Made by a program: the position numbers and the translations under genes. A stretch of 20,976 nt of DNA from an uncultured Desulfobacterium sp. (lineage in GTDB: Bacteria > Desulfobacterota > Desulfobacteria > Desulfobacterales > Desulfobacteraceae): contig CAKZLA010000254.1 in the NCBI GenBank assembly GCA_937124525.1, forward strand, positions 1-20,976, written 5' to 3'. The notes under the pieces are model-generated. The model ran no database searches. It was not told where the DNA came from and saw only the letters and a program-made list of their open reading frames with translations. Shown one piece after another: positions 1 to 6,102 of the stretch. Position 1 is the first letter of the stretch. Every line of letters starts with the position of its first letter.

Positions 1-285
1 AAAGTTCCCCGGTCTTTGTTGACAAAGTGGAAGAATGAGAAATTGGAAGGATTGCCGGGTATATTTTCAGCAACCAAAAAAAAAGATGAAAATGATGCTC
101 AAAAATGATAAATGAATGGTACAGGAAAATTTGCCACCTCGAAATTGAGAATAACTGGTTAAAAAAAGCTGATATAATCAATTGCTGACAGAAGGGGACT
201 GGTTGATAAAAAACATTCGAAGCTCTTTATTAACGGGCAGTGTAGCTGCTCCAGATTTTATTTAACAGGGAATATCAAGTGCAAA
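1..285 (+). pseudogene. Decayed IS3-family transposase (orfA end and orfB start), cut by window edge
   Basis: Three adjacent pieces in two reading frames resemble an IS3-type element. Frame 1 from base 1 to the stop at 106-108 reads a typical orfA C-terminal stretch with the core LTKWKNEKLEGLPGIFS. The frame starting at 105 continues with YRKICHLEIENNWLKKA, the usual orfA leucine-zipper end, and stops near 186. From about 190 a third piece reads RRGLVDKKHSKL and then a QC motif, like the start of an IS3 orfB, and it degrades after about 270. Two frame changes and the lack of any long orfB show that this is a dead remnant. The part before base 1 cannot be judged. The family call rests on motif recognition only. 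Confidence 0.5.
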
Positions 286-352
286 ATTTATAAAGACAAA
301 TCTTTTAAAAATATATACATTTTTAACTAAACATCGCTATAAACAATAATCA

Positions 353-370
353 ATATCTTAGAAAAGATAT
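353..370. promoter_or_regulatory. Perfect palindrome just before the GntR gene, possible operator
   Basis: ATATCTT, a 4-base spacer, then AAGATAT: two perfect 7-base arms ending 6 bases before the ATG at 377. The gene has no clear Shine-Dalgarno sequence, so a protein bound here could block translation or transcription start. GntR-family proteins bind short palindromes and often repress their own gene, so an autoregulatory operator is a reasonable inference. The region is very AT-rich, so chance is not excluded. Confidence 0.35.
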
Positions 371-376
371 AAATAT

Positions 377-1120
377 ATGATCGATAATGGAATTAATAAG
401 GCTTCTCGCTTACCCGCTTATGTCCAAATGGCAGATATGCTTAGATCCAAAATATCAGACGGAGATTATCAACCCGACGTTCGGCTCCCTCCAGAATCCA
501 TTTTGGCAAAAAACTACGGCGTAAGTGTTATGACGGCCAGACAAGCGCTTGGCGTTCTTCAAGAAGAAGGTTTGGTGAGCCGGGTTCAGGGAAAAGGAAC
601 ATTTGTTAAAAAAATCGGAGTGTTGGAAAGTAATTTTGACTTGGGCTGTTTGATTGATGTTTTTTCCGATAGAAAAAACCTGTCCGTAAGGATTGTTCAT
701 ACCGGTGTAAAAAAGTTAGTTGGTCAAGAAAAAGACATTCTGGGGATAGACCCCAAACAACCGGTTATTGTAGTTGAAAGAATTATATCACATCATAATC
801 AGCCGTTTACAATTCATTCATCTTACACCAACTTTGATCCCAAATCGCCGACCATAGAGTCCATGTTGGATTCTGTGGGTTTGAATGAAATTATTTTCGA
901 GGAAGGTGGTTCCAATTTCAAGCGGGGCATTCTCAAGCTTCTGCCCACAGTGTTGAACGAAAGGGAGGCTTGGCTATTGAATTTAAAAGAGGGTGAATCT
1001 GTTTTTAAATTAGAGCATCTCTTCTATGATTTTAACAATTCTCCGGCTGCTTTTGGCTGGTTTACCATAAGCCCTGAAAAAATGCCGTTGATCAGCAAAA
1101 TTGGAATTTGGAATGACTAA
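377..1120 (+). CDS. GntR-family (HutC/UTRA) transcriptional regulator
   Basis: The 247-residue length is normal for the HutC subfamily. Residues about 10-78 form the GntR winged helix, with the pattern LPPESILAKNYGVSVMTARQ and the wing ending in QGKGTFV. Residues about 95-240 form a UTRA ligand-binding domain. Such proteins repress a nearby operon until a small molecule binds the UTRA domain. The stop overlaps the start of the corrinoid-protein gene by 20 bases, so the two are translated from one mRNA and the ligand or target may involve methyl-group or corrinoid metabolism. The ATG at 377 is chosen because the domain starts right after it, although the ribosome binding site is poor. A 135-base copy of codons 151-195 lies downstream at 1841. 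The ligand is unknown. Confidence 0.9.
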   Translation: MIDNGINKASRLPAYVQMADMLRSKISDGDYQPDVRLPPESILAKNYGVSVMTARQALGVLQEEGLVSRVQGKGTFVKKIGVLESNFDLGCLIDVFSDRKNLSVRIVHTGVKKLVGQEKDILGIDPKQPVIVVERIISHHNQPFTIHSSYTNFDPKSPTIESMLDSVGLNEIIFEEGGSNFKRGILKLLPTVLNEREAWLLNLKEGESVFKLEHLFYDFNNSPAAFGWFTISPEKMPLISKIGIWND

Positions 1121-1781
1121 TTGTCCAAAGAATAAAGATTTTGATTGTCGTCTTAATAAGCTTTGTAGCCTAATCATTGATTTACAGGTAGAACCAAGCC
1201 TTTTGGAGTTAGAATCAATGCTGGAAGAAGGCGTTTCTCCCAACACACTTTTATCATGCTACATAGATGGCATGCATGAAATAGGGCTTAGGTTTGGAAG
1301 AGGGGAATATTATATCTCTGCCTTGGTCATGGCCGATGAAATAATGCGCAATGCAACTGAAATCTTAACTCCTTACCTGCCGATTGACAAGAAAAAGGGA
1401 CGGAGTTTTAAATTCTTGCTTGGAACGATTCAAGGAGATATTCACGAGCTGGGGAAAAATATTTTTTCCCTTTTGCTGAAATGCCAAAATCATGAAGTTA
1501 TTGATATTGGGGTAGATATTCCACCCCAGGTCTTTCTATACAAAGCTGAAAAAAACAAACCGGATATTGTCGGCATAAGTAGTATCATGACCTTCAATAT
1601 AGAAAATTTGAAAAAGACGGTCAATCTTTTAACCGAAAGACAAACAGATCCTAAGGCGGAGATTATCATCGGCGGTACATACTTGGATGAAAGTATTGCA
1701 AGATATGTCGGATCGAGATATTGGACAAGGGATTCGTATGAAGGCCTGCAAATATGTCAGAGAATACTTAAGAGGAAATAG
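1101..1781 (+). CDS. Corrinoid (B12)-binding protein of the methyltransferase-associated type
   Basis: A 226-residue protein with the two-part layout of methyltransferase corrinoid proteins (MtaC/MttC and the MetH cap plus B12 domain). Residues about 20-95 are the helical cap. The B12 domain starts near 103 and carries the base-off signature D113-x-H115-x-x-G118 (GDIHELGKN), then a GISS motif near 158 and GG at 191-192. The histidine would be the lower cobalt ligand. In known systems the cobalt carries a methyl group between a substrate-specific methyltransferase and an acceptor; no methyltransferase partner of the MttB or MtaB kind lies in this window. The gene overlaps the GntR gene by 20 bases; ATG 1113 is an alternative start. 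It may act as a carrier encoded away from its partner or as a corrinoid sensor working with the regulator. Confidence 0.88.
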   Translation: MEFGMTNCPKNKDFDCRLNKLCSLIIDLQVEPSLLELESMLEEGVSPNTLLSCYIDGMHEIGLRFGRGEYYISALVMADEIMRNATEILTPYLPIDKKKGRSFKFLLGTIQGDIHELGKNIFSLLLKCQNHEVIDIGVDIPPQVFLYKAEKNKPDIVGISSIMTFNIENLKKTVNLLTERQTDPKAEIIIGGTYLDESIARYVGSRYWTRDSYEGLQICQRILKRK

Positions 1782-1840
1782 GCCAATCAGGATCAGTCGA
1801 ATCAGCAGAACAGAAGCTCAAGATTAGGATATAGGATAGT

Positions 1841-1978
1841 ACCAACTTTGATCCCAAATCGCCGACGATAGAGTCCATATTGGACTCTGTGGGTTTGACT
1901 GAAATTATTTTTGAGGAAGGCGATTCCAACTTCAAGCGGGGCATTCTCAATCCTCTGCCCACAGTGTTGAACGAATGA
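1841..1978 (+). pseudogene. Fragment of a second GntR/UTRA regulator gene
   Basis: Bases 1841-1975 align without gaps to 827-961 inside the intact GntR gene, with about 10 differences in 135 bases. The copy keeps the same frame (codons 151-195 of the parent) and reads TNFDPKSPTIESILDSVG and onward to LPTVLNE. It then stops at TGA 1976-1978, and an in-frame stop lies just upstream at 1832-1834. It has no start codon and cannot make a regulator. Several differences are silent or conservative, so it may descend from a once functional paralogue. The sequence on either side shows no clear similarity to the parent gene. Confidence 0.85.
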
Positions 1979-2225
1979 TTGCTCCAACTATTTGAATCTA
2001 TTAAAAACACGATAAAGGCTTGTGTTCTGCGCTATTGGTAATATCGTTAATAGTTTCGCATTGTTATGGGTAGAAATAGTAAGCTCTCAATAAGTCCGGG
2101 CATTCAGGAAAACCTTTTGAATACCATCCGGCGTTTAAAGGCATAATCAGGTGTTATCACCTTGGGTTATTGAGAACTTACCAGAAATAAGGATAATACC
2201 CCGGAATCCAACAAGAGCCTATTTT
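1979..2225. other. Gap with a 26-codon open frame of unknown meaning
   Basis: Between the GntR fragment and the methyltransferase gene no full gene is visible. An ATG at 2066 opens a 26-codon frame ending at 2146 (peptide start MGRNSKLSISPGIQENL). It has no clear ribosome binding site and an upstream in-frame stop. It may be the end of a lost gene. I do not recognise it. Confidence 0.3.
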
Positions 2226-2891
2226 TTAATCAACAGGTTTGTTCAGAACAATCCAGAATCCAGTTTCATCATCAATGAGTTGATATGTACTGCAACCCAA
2301 TTCCAGAAACATCTCCTGGAAACGCTTGATGCCGTCATCTCCGGTCTTTTTCTTTGCATAGCAATCCCATGTCGGGTCCACTTTTGCCATGTCTCGAATC
2401 ACCTGTTCCTTGAGTTCACGGCTTCCAAATCCACCGCCTATGTAAGTTGCGCCCCCCGGGGCAAGCACCCTGTAAATCTCTCTAAACGCATCTTTCAGAT
2501 CCTTCCAGAAAAACATGGAGCCCCGGCTGACGATGAGATCCACATGTTTGTCTTCAAAGGGCATGGCGTGAACATCACCTGCCATGGTGACAATTCGGTC
2601 TGTCAGATGGGCCTGGGCGATATTGTCCATGGCGATTTGTCGGGAATCCTCCGAGAAATCAAAGGCAATGACCTCCATTAAGGGGGTTTCTTGTGCCATG
2701 GCCATGGCCAGCATGCCGGGACCACTGCCCAGATCCAGGCATTTTCCCCGGCAAATTCCGGTGATGGCCAACGCATTTTTTGCAATGACCGGATAGATGG
2801 GCCTGAACACTGTTTTGGCGATTTGATCCATTTTAATGGCACCCTTTTTGTCAAAGGTTGCTTTTTTTGTTTGGGTCCAGTTTTTTTCCAT
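2226..2891 (-). CDS. Class I SAM-dependent methyltransferase
   Basis: A 221-residue protein with the Rossmann methyltransferase fold. SAM-binding motif I is LDLGSGPG at residues 53-60, the acidic residue that ends strand 2 is in AFDFS near 78, GDVHAMPFED lies near 105-114, and the post-motif RVLAPGGATYIGGG at about 141-154. This is the Methyltransf_11/UbiE-like class; the substrate cannot be told. The ATG at 2891 follows AGAGGAAATACT, a good ribosome binding site. The gene lies downstream of a TonB receptor and a broken ABC substrate-binding protein gene on the same strand. Small methyltransferases of this kind are common at the end of chelate-uptake loci in anaerobic Desulfobacterota (recalled, not checked), so a role in handling an imported cofactor or siderophore is possible. 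Confidence 0.88.
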   Translation of the reverse strand: MEKNWTQTKKATFDKKGAIKMDQIAKTVFRPIYPVIAKNALAITGICRGKCLDLGSGPGMLAMAMAQETPLMEVIAFDFSEDSRQIAMDNIAQAHLTDRIVTMAGDVHAMPFEDKHVDLIVSRGSMFFWKDLKDAFREIYRVLAPGGATYIGGGFGSRELKEQVIRDMAKVDPTWDCYAKKKTGDDGIKRFQEMFLELGCSTYQLIDDETGFWIVLNKPVD

Positions 2892-2983
2892 AGTATTTCC
2901 TCTTTCTCATGGGTCCTAAATTTTTATTTTGGGGTTTGATCACAGGCTTGGCCACTCGTCATAATTTTGGTGGACCAATTGGG

Positions 2984-3223
2984 TCAGGCTTGTTTATGGG
3001 AACTACCTCCATTGAATGGCATTTGGTAAAAGCTTTGGTAGAATTGATCTGCCTCTTTTTGAAGATCAAAATGGAAGAGATCCGGATGAATAATATTTGC
3101 CAGGGACATCAGTCCCAATATCCAATCGGGGTTTGTGGACACCCAAGGGGGCTCAGGCTTGTGTTCTTGGGACTTTGGGTGAAAAATTTCTTTAAACACA
3201 GGCTGTTGGCAAAATCGGCAAAA
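2984..3223 (-). pseudogene. C-terminal remnant of an ABC-transporter substrate-binding protein (FepB/BtuF type)
   Basis: The minus frame from 3223 down to the stop at 2984 carries about 70 residues that look like the end of a periplasmic iron-chelate or cobalamin-binding protein: PPWVSTNPDWILGLMSLA, then HPDLF, then KEADQFYQSFY. This is the usual tail of that family, whose full length is about 300-400 residues. An in-frame stop at 3224-3226 closes the frame upstream, and the only start is a GTG at 3199. The N-terminal binding lobe and signal peptide are gone. The remnant sits just after the terminator of the TonB receptor gene. Permease and ATPase genes are absent, so the uptake system here is broken by deletion. 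The family call is from motif memory. Confidence 0.65.
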
Positions 3224-3260
3224 TCATGGAGCCTGTTAAACGACTCAGGTGCCAATAACA

Positions 3261-3288
3261 AAAACCTGACCCCGTGGGGCCAGGTTTT
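3261..3288 (-). terminator. Intrinsic terminator of the TonB receptor gene
   Basis: On the minus strand AAAACCTGGCCCC and GGGGTCAGGTTTT form a 13-pair stem (one G-T pair) with a tiny loop, and the 3' arm runs into five T. It lies 43 bases after the receptor stop at 3332. The left arm starts with A's, so it could also work for plus-strand transcripts. Confidence 0.85.
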
Positions 3289-3331
3289 AAATGGCCAGTG
3301 TTGCAATCTATCCTCTTTTTTTCCGGTTTGT

Positions 3332-5368
3332 TTACATGCGAATGGTAATGCCGGCCAAAAAGTTCAAGCCGGGTTCAGCCCCGTTGGTTTCATAATAGTC
3401 TTCATCCAGAAGATTGCTGGCATGGATAAAGAGTTCAGAATCAAAGATGCCGACTTTTTTTAATTTCTGGGTTAATTTTGCATTGATCAGAAAATAGTCG
3501 GGCAATTCTTCCCATTCATAATCGTCGTTTTCCCAATATTGCCTTCGGTTGTAGGTGGCCTGCAGATCCGCCTTGAGTCCAAAGGAAAAACAATACCCCA
3601 GTGAAAGATTGACCCGATGCCGGGGACGACCTGCAAGCTCCCGGTCATTGTTGGATTCGTCTTCGGTGGACATAAAGGTATAGTTCAGGTTGGTGTCCAG
3701 GGCAGGGGTCAGCTTCAGGTCAAAATTGGCCTCAACACCATAGATGGTTGATTTGTTGATATTTACATAAACCTTCTCACCATCGACTTTGATGACGTCG
3801 ATGAGATCGTCAATATCATTGTAGAAAAAGGCCAGGTTCCCGACAGCTTTAGGAGAGAATCTATGTTCAACCCCCAGTTCATAGGCCATGTTTTTTTCCG
3901 GATTCAGATCCGGGTTACCTCCCACAAGGGTGCTGTAAAGTTCCTTTAAACTGGGGAATCGAGTTTTCCTGCCCAGGGATCCATGGAAACTTGTGGCATC
4001 CGTCATCTCAAAGACAGCCCCGATCTGGGGATTCAGGGTATCTGTTTTACCCGGCTCGGGTTGATCAGATGTTTCAGTGGGTTCAAACACATCGTAGCTT
4101 ACTCCCACCACCAATGAAAGACGGTCAAAGGGGCGTATCTCATCCTCCACAGCAATGGTGTAAGTATGGGCGGTGTATTCTTCTTCCGGTTCCCATCCCA
4201 CAGAGGATATCCCCTTAAGTACATTAAAGCAGTCATCACTCAGATAATTGCCCTCTTTATGGATGTCCTTCATAAAGTTCAGGCCTAACCGAAGACTGTT
4301 GTTCTTTGTCAATTCCACGGATGTCTGAATTTCTCCGCCCAGAGAGGTGTCGTCATAATAGCTTTCTTCAAACCATTTTTTTCCTCCAGTGGTATGATTT
4401 GCATCCCAGCTGACATCGGTAATGCCGTCCTTATGTTTGACATAGAACAATCGAGTTTTAACTTTGAGGGCATCGGTGAATCGATGTTCGCCCGCCAGGT
4501 TCAGCTGCCATTGCTTCCAGTTATTGTATTTCCAGTAGCGGTTGTAAAAGGTGGGAATTCCCCGTTCATTGTCAACATAATCAAAGGAGAGATAAAGGCT
4601 TGTATCTCCACCCGGATCATACCCAACTTTCATGTTCAGGCTTTTTTTGCGATAATCACTCAGATCTCTTTTGCCGCCATCTTCATTAAAGGAAGTGCCA
4701 AGCCCCACATTGGGATCATCGGCATCAAAATCACTGGAGAGCCTGAACCCGTCGGATTTCTGATATCCCCCTGATAACCAATAATTCAAATTGCCGGAAC
4801 TGCCGCCATGGCCCAGGAAATAATTGGCGGTACCATAATCTCCAAAGGAGGTCGTAAATGTGGTCTGGGGCGTTTTGCCGCCCTTTTTCGTGATAATATT
4901 GATCACTCCACCCATGGTATTGGAACCATAAAGAACCGAGCTTGCCCCCTTGGTGATGGTGATCTTGGATATCATATCGGCTGGCAGCATGGACAGGTCC
5001 ACGGTTCCAAAATAGTTTTCCCTTGCAGGCACACCGTCTATGAGGATTTTTACCTGGCGTTGCTCAAATCCTCTTATACTGACATGGGCATCTCCTTTGC
5101 CGCCACTTTGGACAAAGACCCCCGGAAGAAATTCAAGTGCATCAGCAACGGTTGTTGCGCCTTTGGCCGCAATCTCTTCCATGGATACCTCGGTCACTGT
5201 GGTGGCCAGATTCACGGTTGTCTTTTCGCCTGTGACCACCACTTCTCCCAGACTGAAAACCTGGGCGTTTTCTGGTTGGGTGTCGTCTGTAGCAACTGCC
5301 ACTGTCGTCGTCATCATGAAGAAGATAAGCAAGTAGCTCATTTTCCAAAATAAATTCTTTTTTTTCAT
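3332..5368 (-). CDS. TonB-dependent outer-membrane receptor, BtuB/FepA-like
   Basis: A 678-residue protein. A signal peptide of about 27 residues (basic start, hydrophobic core YLLIFFMMTTTVAVA) is followed by a TonB box-like EVVVTG at 42-47. The plug domain runs from about 55 to 165 with PGVFVQSGG, IRGF, ILIDGVP and the plug end YGSNTMGGVINIITKK. The rest is a 22-strand type barrel ending in FLAGITIRM, with the aromatic-free M at the very end. It imports a bulky substrate, such as an iron chelate or corrinoid, across the outer membrane using TonB energy. The start ATG follows AGGAGAAAAAG. Downstream lie a terminator, a broken substrate-binding protein and a methyltransferase, which suggests a former uptake operon. 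I saw no cobalamin riboswitch upstream, so the substrate stays open. Confidence 0.93.
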   Translation of the reverse strand: MKKKNLFWKMSYLLIFFMMTTTVAVATDDTQPENAQVFSLGEVVVTGEKTTVNLATTVTEVSMEEIAAKGATTVADALEFLPGVFVQSGGKGDAHVSIRGFEQRQVKILIDGVPARENYFGTVDLSMLPADMISKITITKGASSVLYGSNTMGGVINIITKKGGKTPQTTFTTSFGDYGTANYFLGHGGSSGNLNYWLSGGYQKSDGFRLSSDFDADDPNVGLGTSFNEDGGKRDLSDYRKKSLNMKVGYDPGGDTSLYLSFDYVDNERGIPTFYNRYWKYNNWKQWQLNLAGEHRFTDALKVKTRLFYVKHKDGITDVSWDANHTTGGKKWFEESYYDDTSLGGEIQTSVELTKNNSLRLGLNFMKDIHKEGNYLSDDCFNVLKGISSVGWEPEEEYTAHTYTIAVEDEIRPFDRLSLVVGVSYDVFEPTETSDQPEPGKTDTLNPQIGAVFEMTDATSFHGSLGRKTRFPSLKELYSTLVGGNPDLNPEKNMAYELGVEHRFSPKAVGNLAFFYNDIDDLIDVIKVDGEKVYVNINKSTIYGVEANFDLKLTPALDTNLNYTFMSTEDESNNDRELAGRPRHRVNLSLGYCFSFGLKADLQATYNRRQYWENDDYEWEELPDYFLINAKLTQKLKKVGIFDSELFIHASNLLDEDYYETNGAEPGLNFLAGITIRM

Positions 5369-5395
5369 CTTTTTCTCCTGTTCTAAATTGTAACC

Positions 5396-5640
5396 ACCTG
5401 CCGTAACGAAGTTTGAAACTCTGATGATTCCAGCATTTTGGACGGAGTTTCATCTAACTGCCCCGGGCAGACCGCATGGGGGACCCGGGCCTGCCCACAA
5501 CGAAGATTGAAAGTCCTTCTTCGTTTGCCAGGACTTTAATATAAACTGCCACGGGCAGACCGTGTTGGGGATCTGGTCTGCCCACAACAAATATCGAAAC
5601 CCCAATTATTCCAGTATTTGAGCAGATTTTTTATATGAAA
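5396..5640 (+). repeat. Three direct units of a two-hairpin repeat family (units U1-U3)
   Basis: Each unit has the plan: hairpin 1, linker CCACAACRAANATTGAAA, hairpin 2, then ATATAA or similar. U1 (5396-5455) keeps a stub of hairpin 1 and a hairpin 2 of GAAACTC 5415-5421 with GAGTTTC 5445-5451. U2 (5456-5545) has GGGCAG 5465-5470 with CTGCCC 5491-5496, and AAAGTCC 5510-5516 with GGACTTT 5531-5537. U3 (5546-5640) has a perfect 9-base pair GGGCAGACC 5553-5561 with GGTCTGCCC 5575-5583 and a poorly paired hairpin 2. The stems change sequence yet pair in U1 and U2. The block ends about 30 bases before the TonB receptor start codon, so it lies in that gene's leader or promoter. Confidence 0.8.
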
Positions 5641-5791
5641 AGGTAGCCTCCAAGTTTGCCTCAACAGAGCCCCCCCGATGGGCAATAGGAACCGGCCAAT
5701 TGGGCCGTCTACGGTTCCGGGCCGGGCCCATTGCCCATCGGGGGGGGGCGGCATAATAGCCTTTTCAATATTCGTTGTGTCCGCTAGGACA
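5630..5791 (-). repeat. Inverted unit U4 with a large GC-rich palindrome inside its second hairpin
   Basis: Read on the minus strand, the unit has hairpin 1 TGTCC-GCTA loop-GGACA (plus 5778-5791) and the linker ACAACGAATATTGAAA. The outer stem is GAAAAGG with CCTTTTC (plus 5637-5643 and 5760-5766), then CATATAA. The loop of hairpin 2, only about 14-24 bases in other units, is 116 bases here. It holds arms of 17 perfect pairs (5670-5686 with 5730-5746, CCCCCCCGATGGGCAAT). Inside these are a 7-base arm pair (5688-5694 with 5712-5718) and GGCC-AATT-GGGCC. The base composition is far richer in G and C than the surroundings, so this looks like a separate palindrome inserted into, or grown within, the loop. 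Confidence 0.75.
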
Positions 5792-5797
5792 TGTGGG

Positions 5798-5869
5798 TTA
5801 TATAAAACTCTGTCCAAAGATCTGAAATCATGAGAGTTTCAATTTTTGTTGTGGCAAATAGTTCTGCCA
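5798..5869 (-). repeat. Inverted unit U5 of the two-hairpin repeat family
   Basis: On the minus strand: hairpin 1 TGGCA with TGCCA (plus 5852-5856 and 5865-5869), linker CCACAACAAAAATTGAAA, hairpin 2 GAAACTC with GAGTTTT (plus 5804-5810 and 5834-5840), then ATATAA. It is the same plan as the forward units U1-U3, in opposite orientation, and lies beside inverted unit U4. Confidence 0.75.
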
Positions 5870-6102
5870 CGATCGTTATGCAAGATTGGTACTGGTTTTT
5901 GATTTCAGTGACGAGTGGTGGGACGCATTTATAAAGGAAGCCATATCAGGGAAAGATCCTTGGGCTAACGGATAAAAAAGGAGGGCAGTAGGCTATAATA
6001 ACATATGAGGCTGGAGGACAAATGAAAGATGGCAAAAAGGCAATGGCAATTTCGGATTATCAGAAAATGACACCAATGGTTTTTTTTAAAAAAACCTCAA
6101 AA
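5862..6102 (+). other. Gene-like debris: end of one frame and start of another
   Basis: A 37-codon plus-strand frame (5862-5975) without an ATG ends in FSDEWWDAFIKEAISGKDP-like sequence, which reads like the true C-terminus of a protein. After it, AAAGGAGGG and then GCTGGAGGACAA lead to an ATG at 6022 that opens MKDGKKAMAISDYQK. This frame soon enters the antisense of the sigma-54 activator gene, where it stops being believable. The good ribosome binding site and gene-like start suggest that a gene once began here and lost its body. I do not recognise either piece. Confidence 0.3.
6078..6096 (-). terminator. Possible weak terminator after the sigma-54 activator gene
   Basis: GG, eight T, seven A, CC forms an AT-only hairpin 6 bases after the stop of the minus-strand activator gene. 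The stem is weak apart from its two GC pairs and would lean on its T run. Assigned mainly from its position. Confidence 0.3.

Noticed and set aside
2151..3463. Plus-strand frames of 176 and 184 codons
   Set aside because: They are antisense to the methyltransferase and to the substrate-binding remnant, which have clear family motifs.
5369..5640. Cobalamin riboswitch before the TonB receptor
   Set aside because: No B12-box-like core or the expected conserved junctions were found on the minus strand; the stems belong to the repeat family.
5396..5869. CRISPR array
   Set aside because: Repeats are long, diverged, in both directions and without regular unique spacers, and no cas gene is present.
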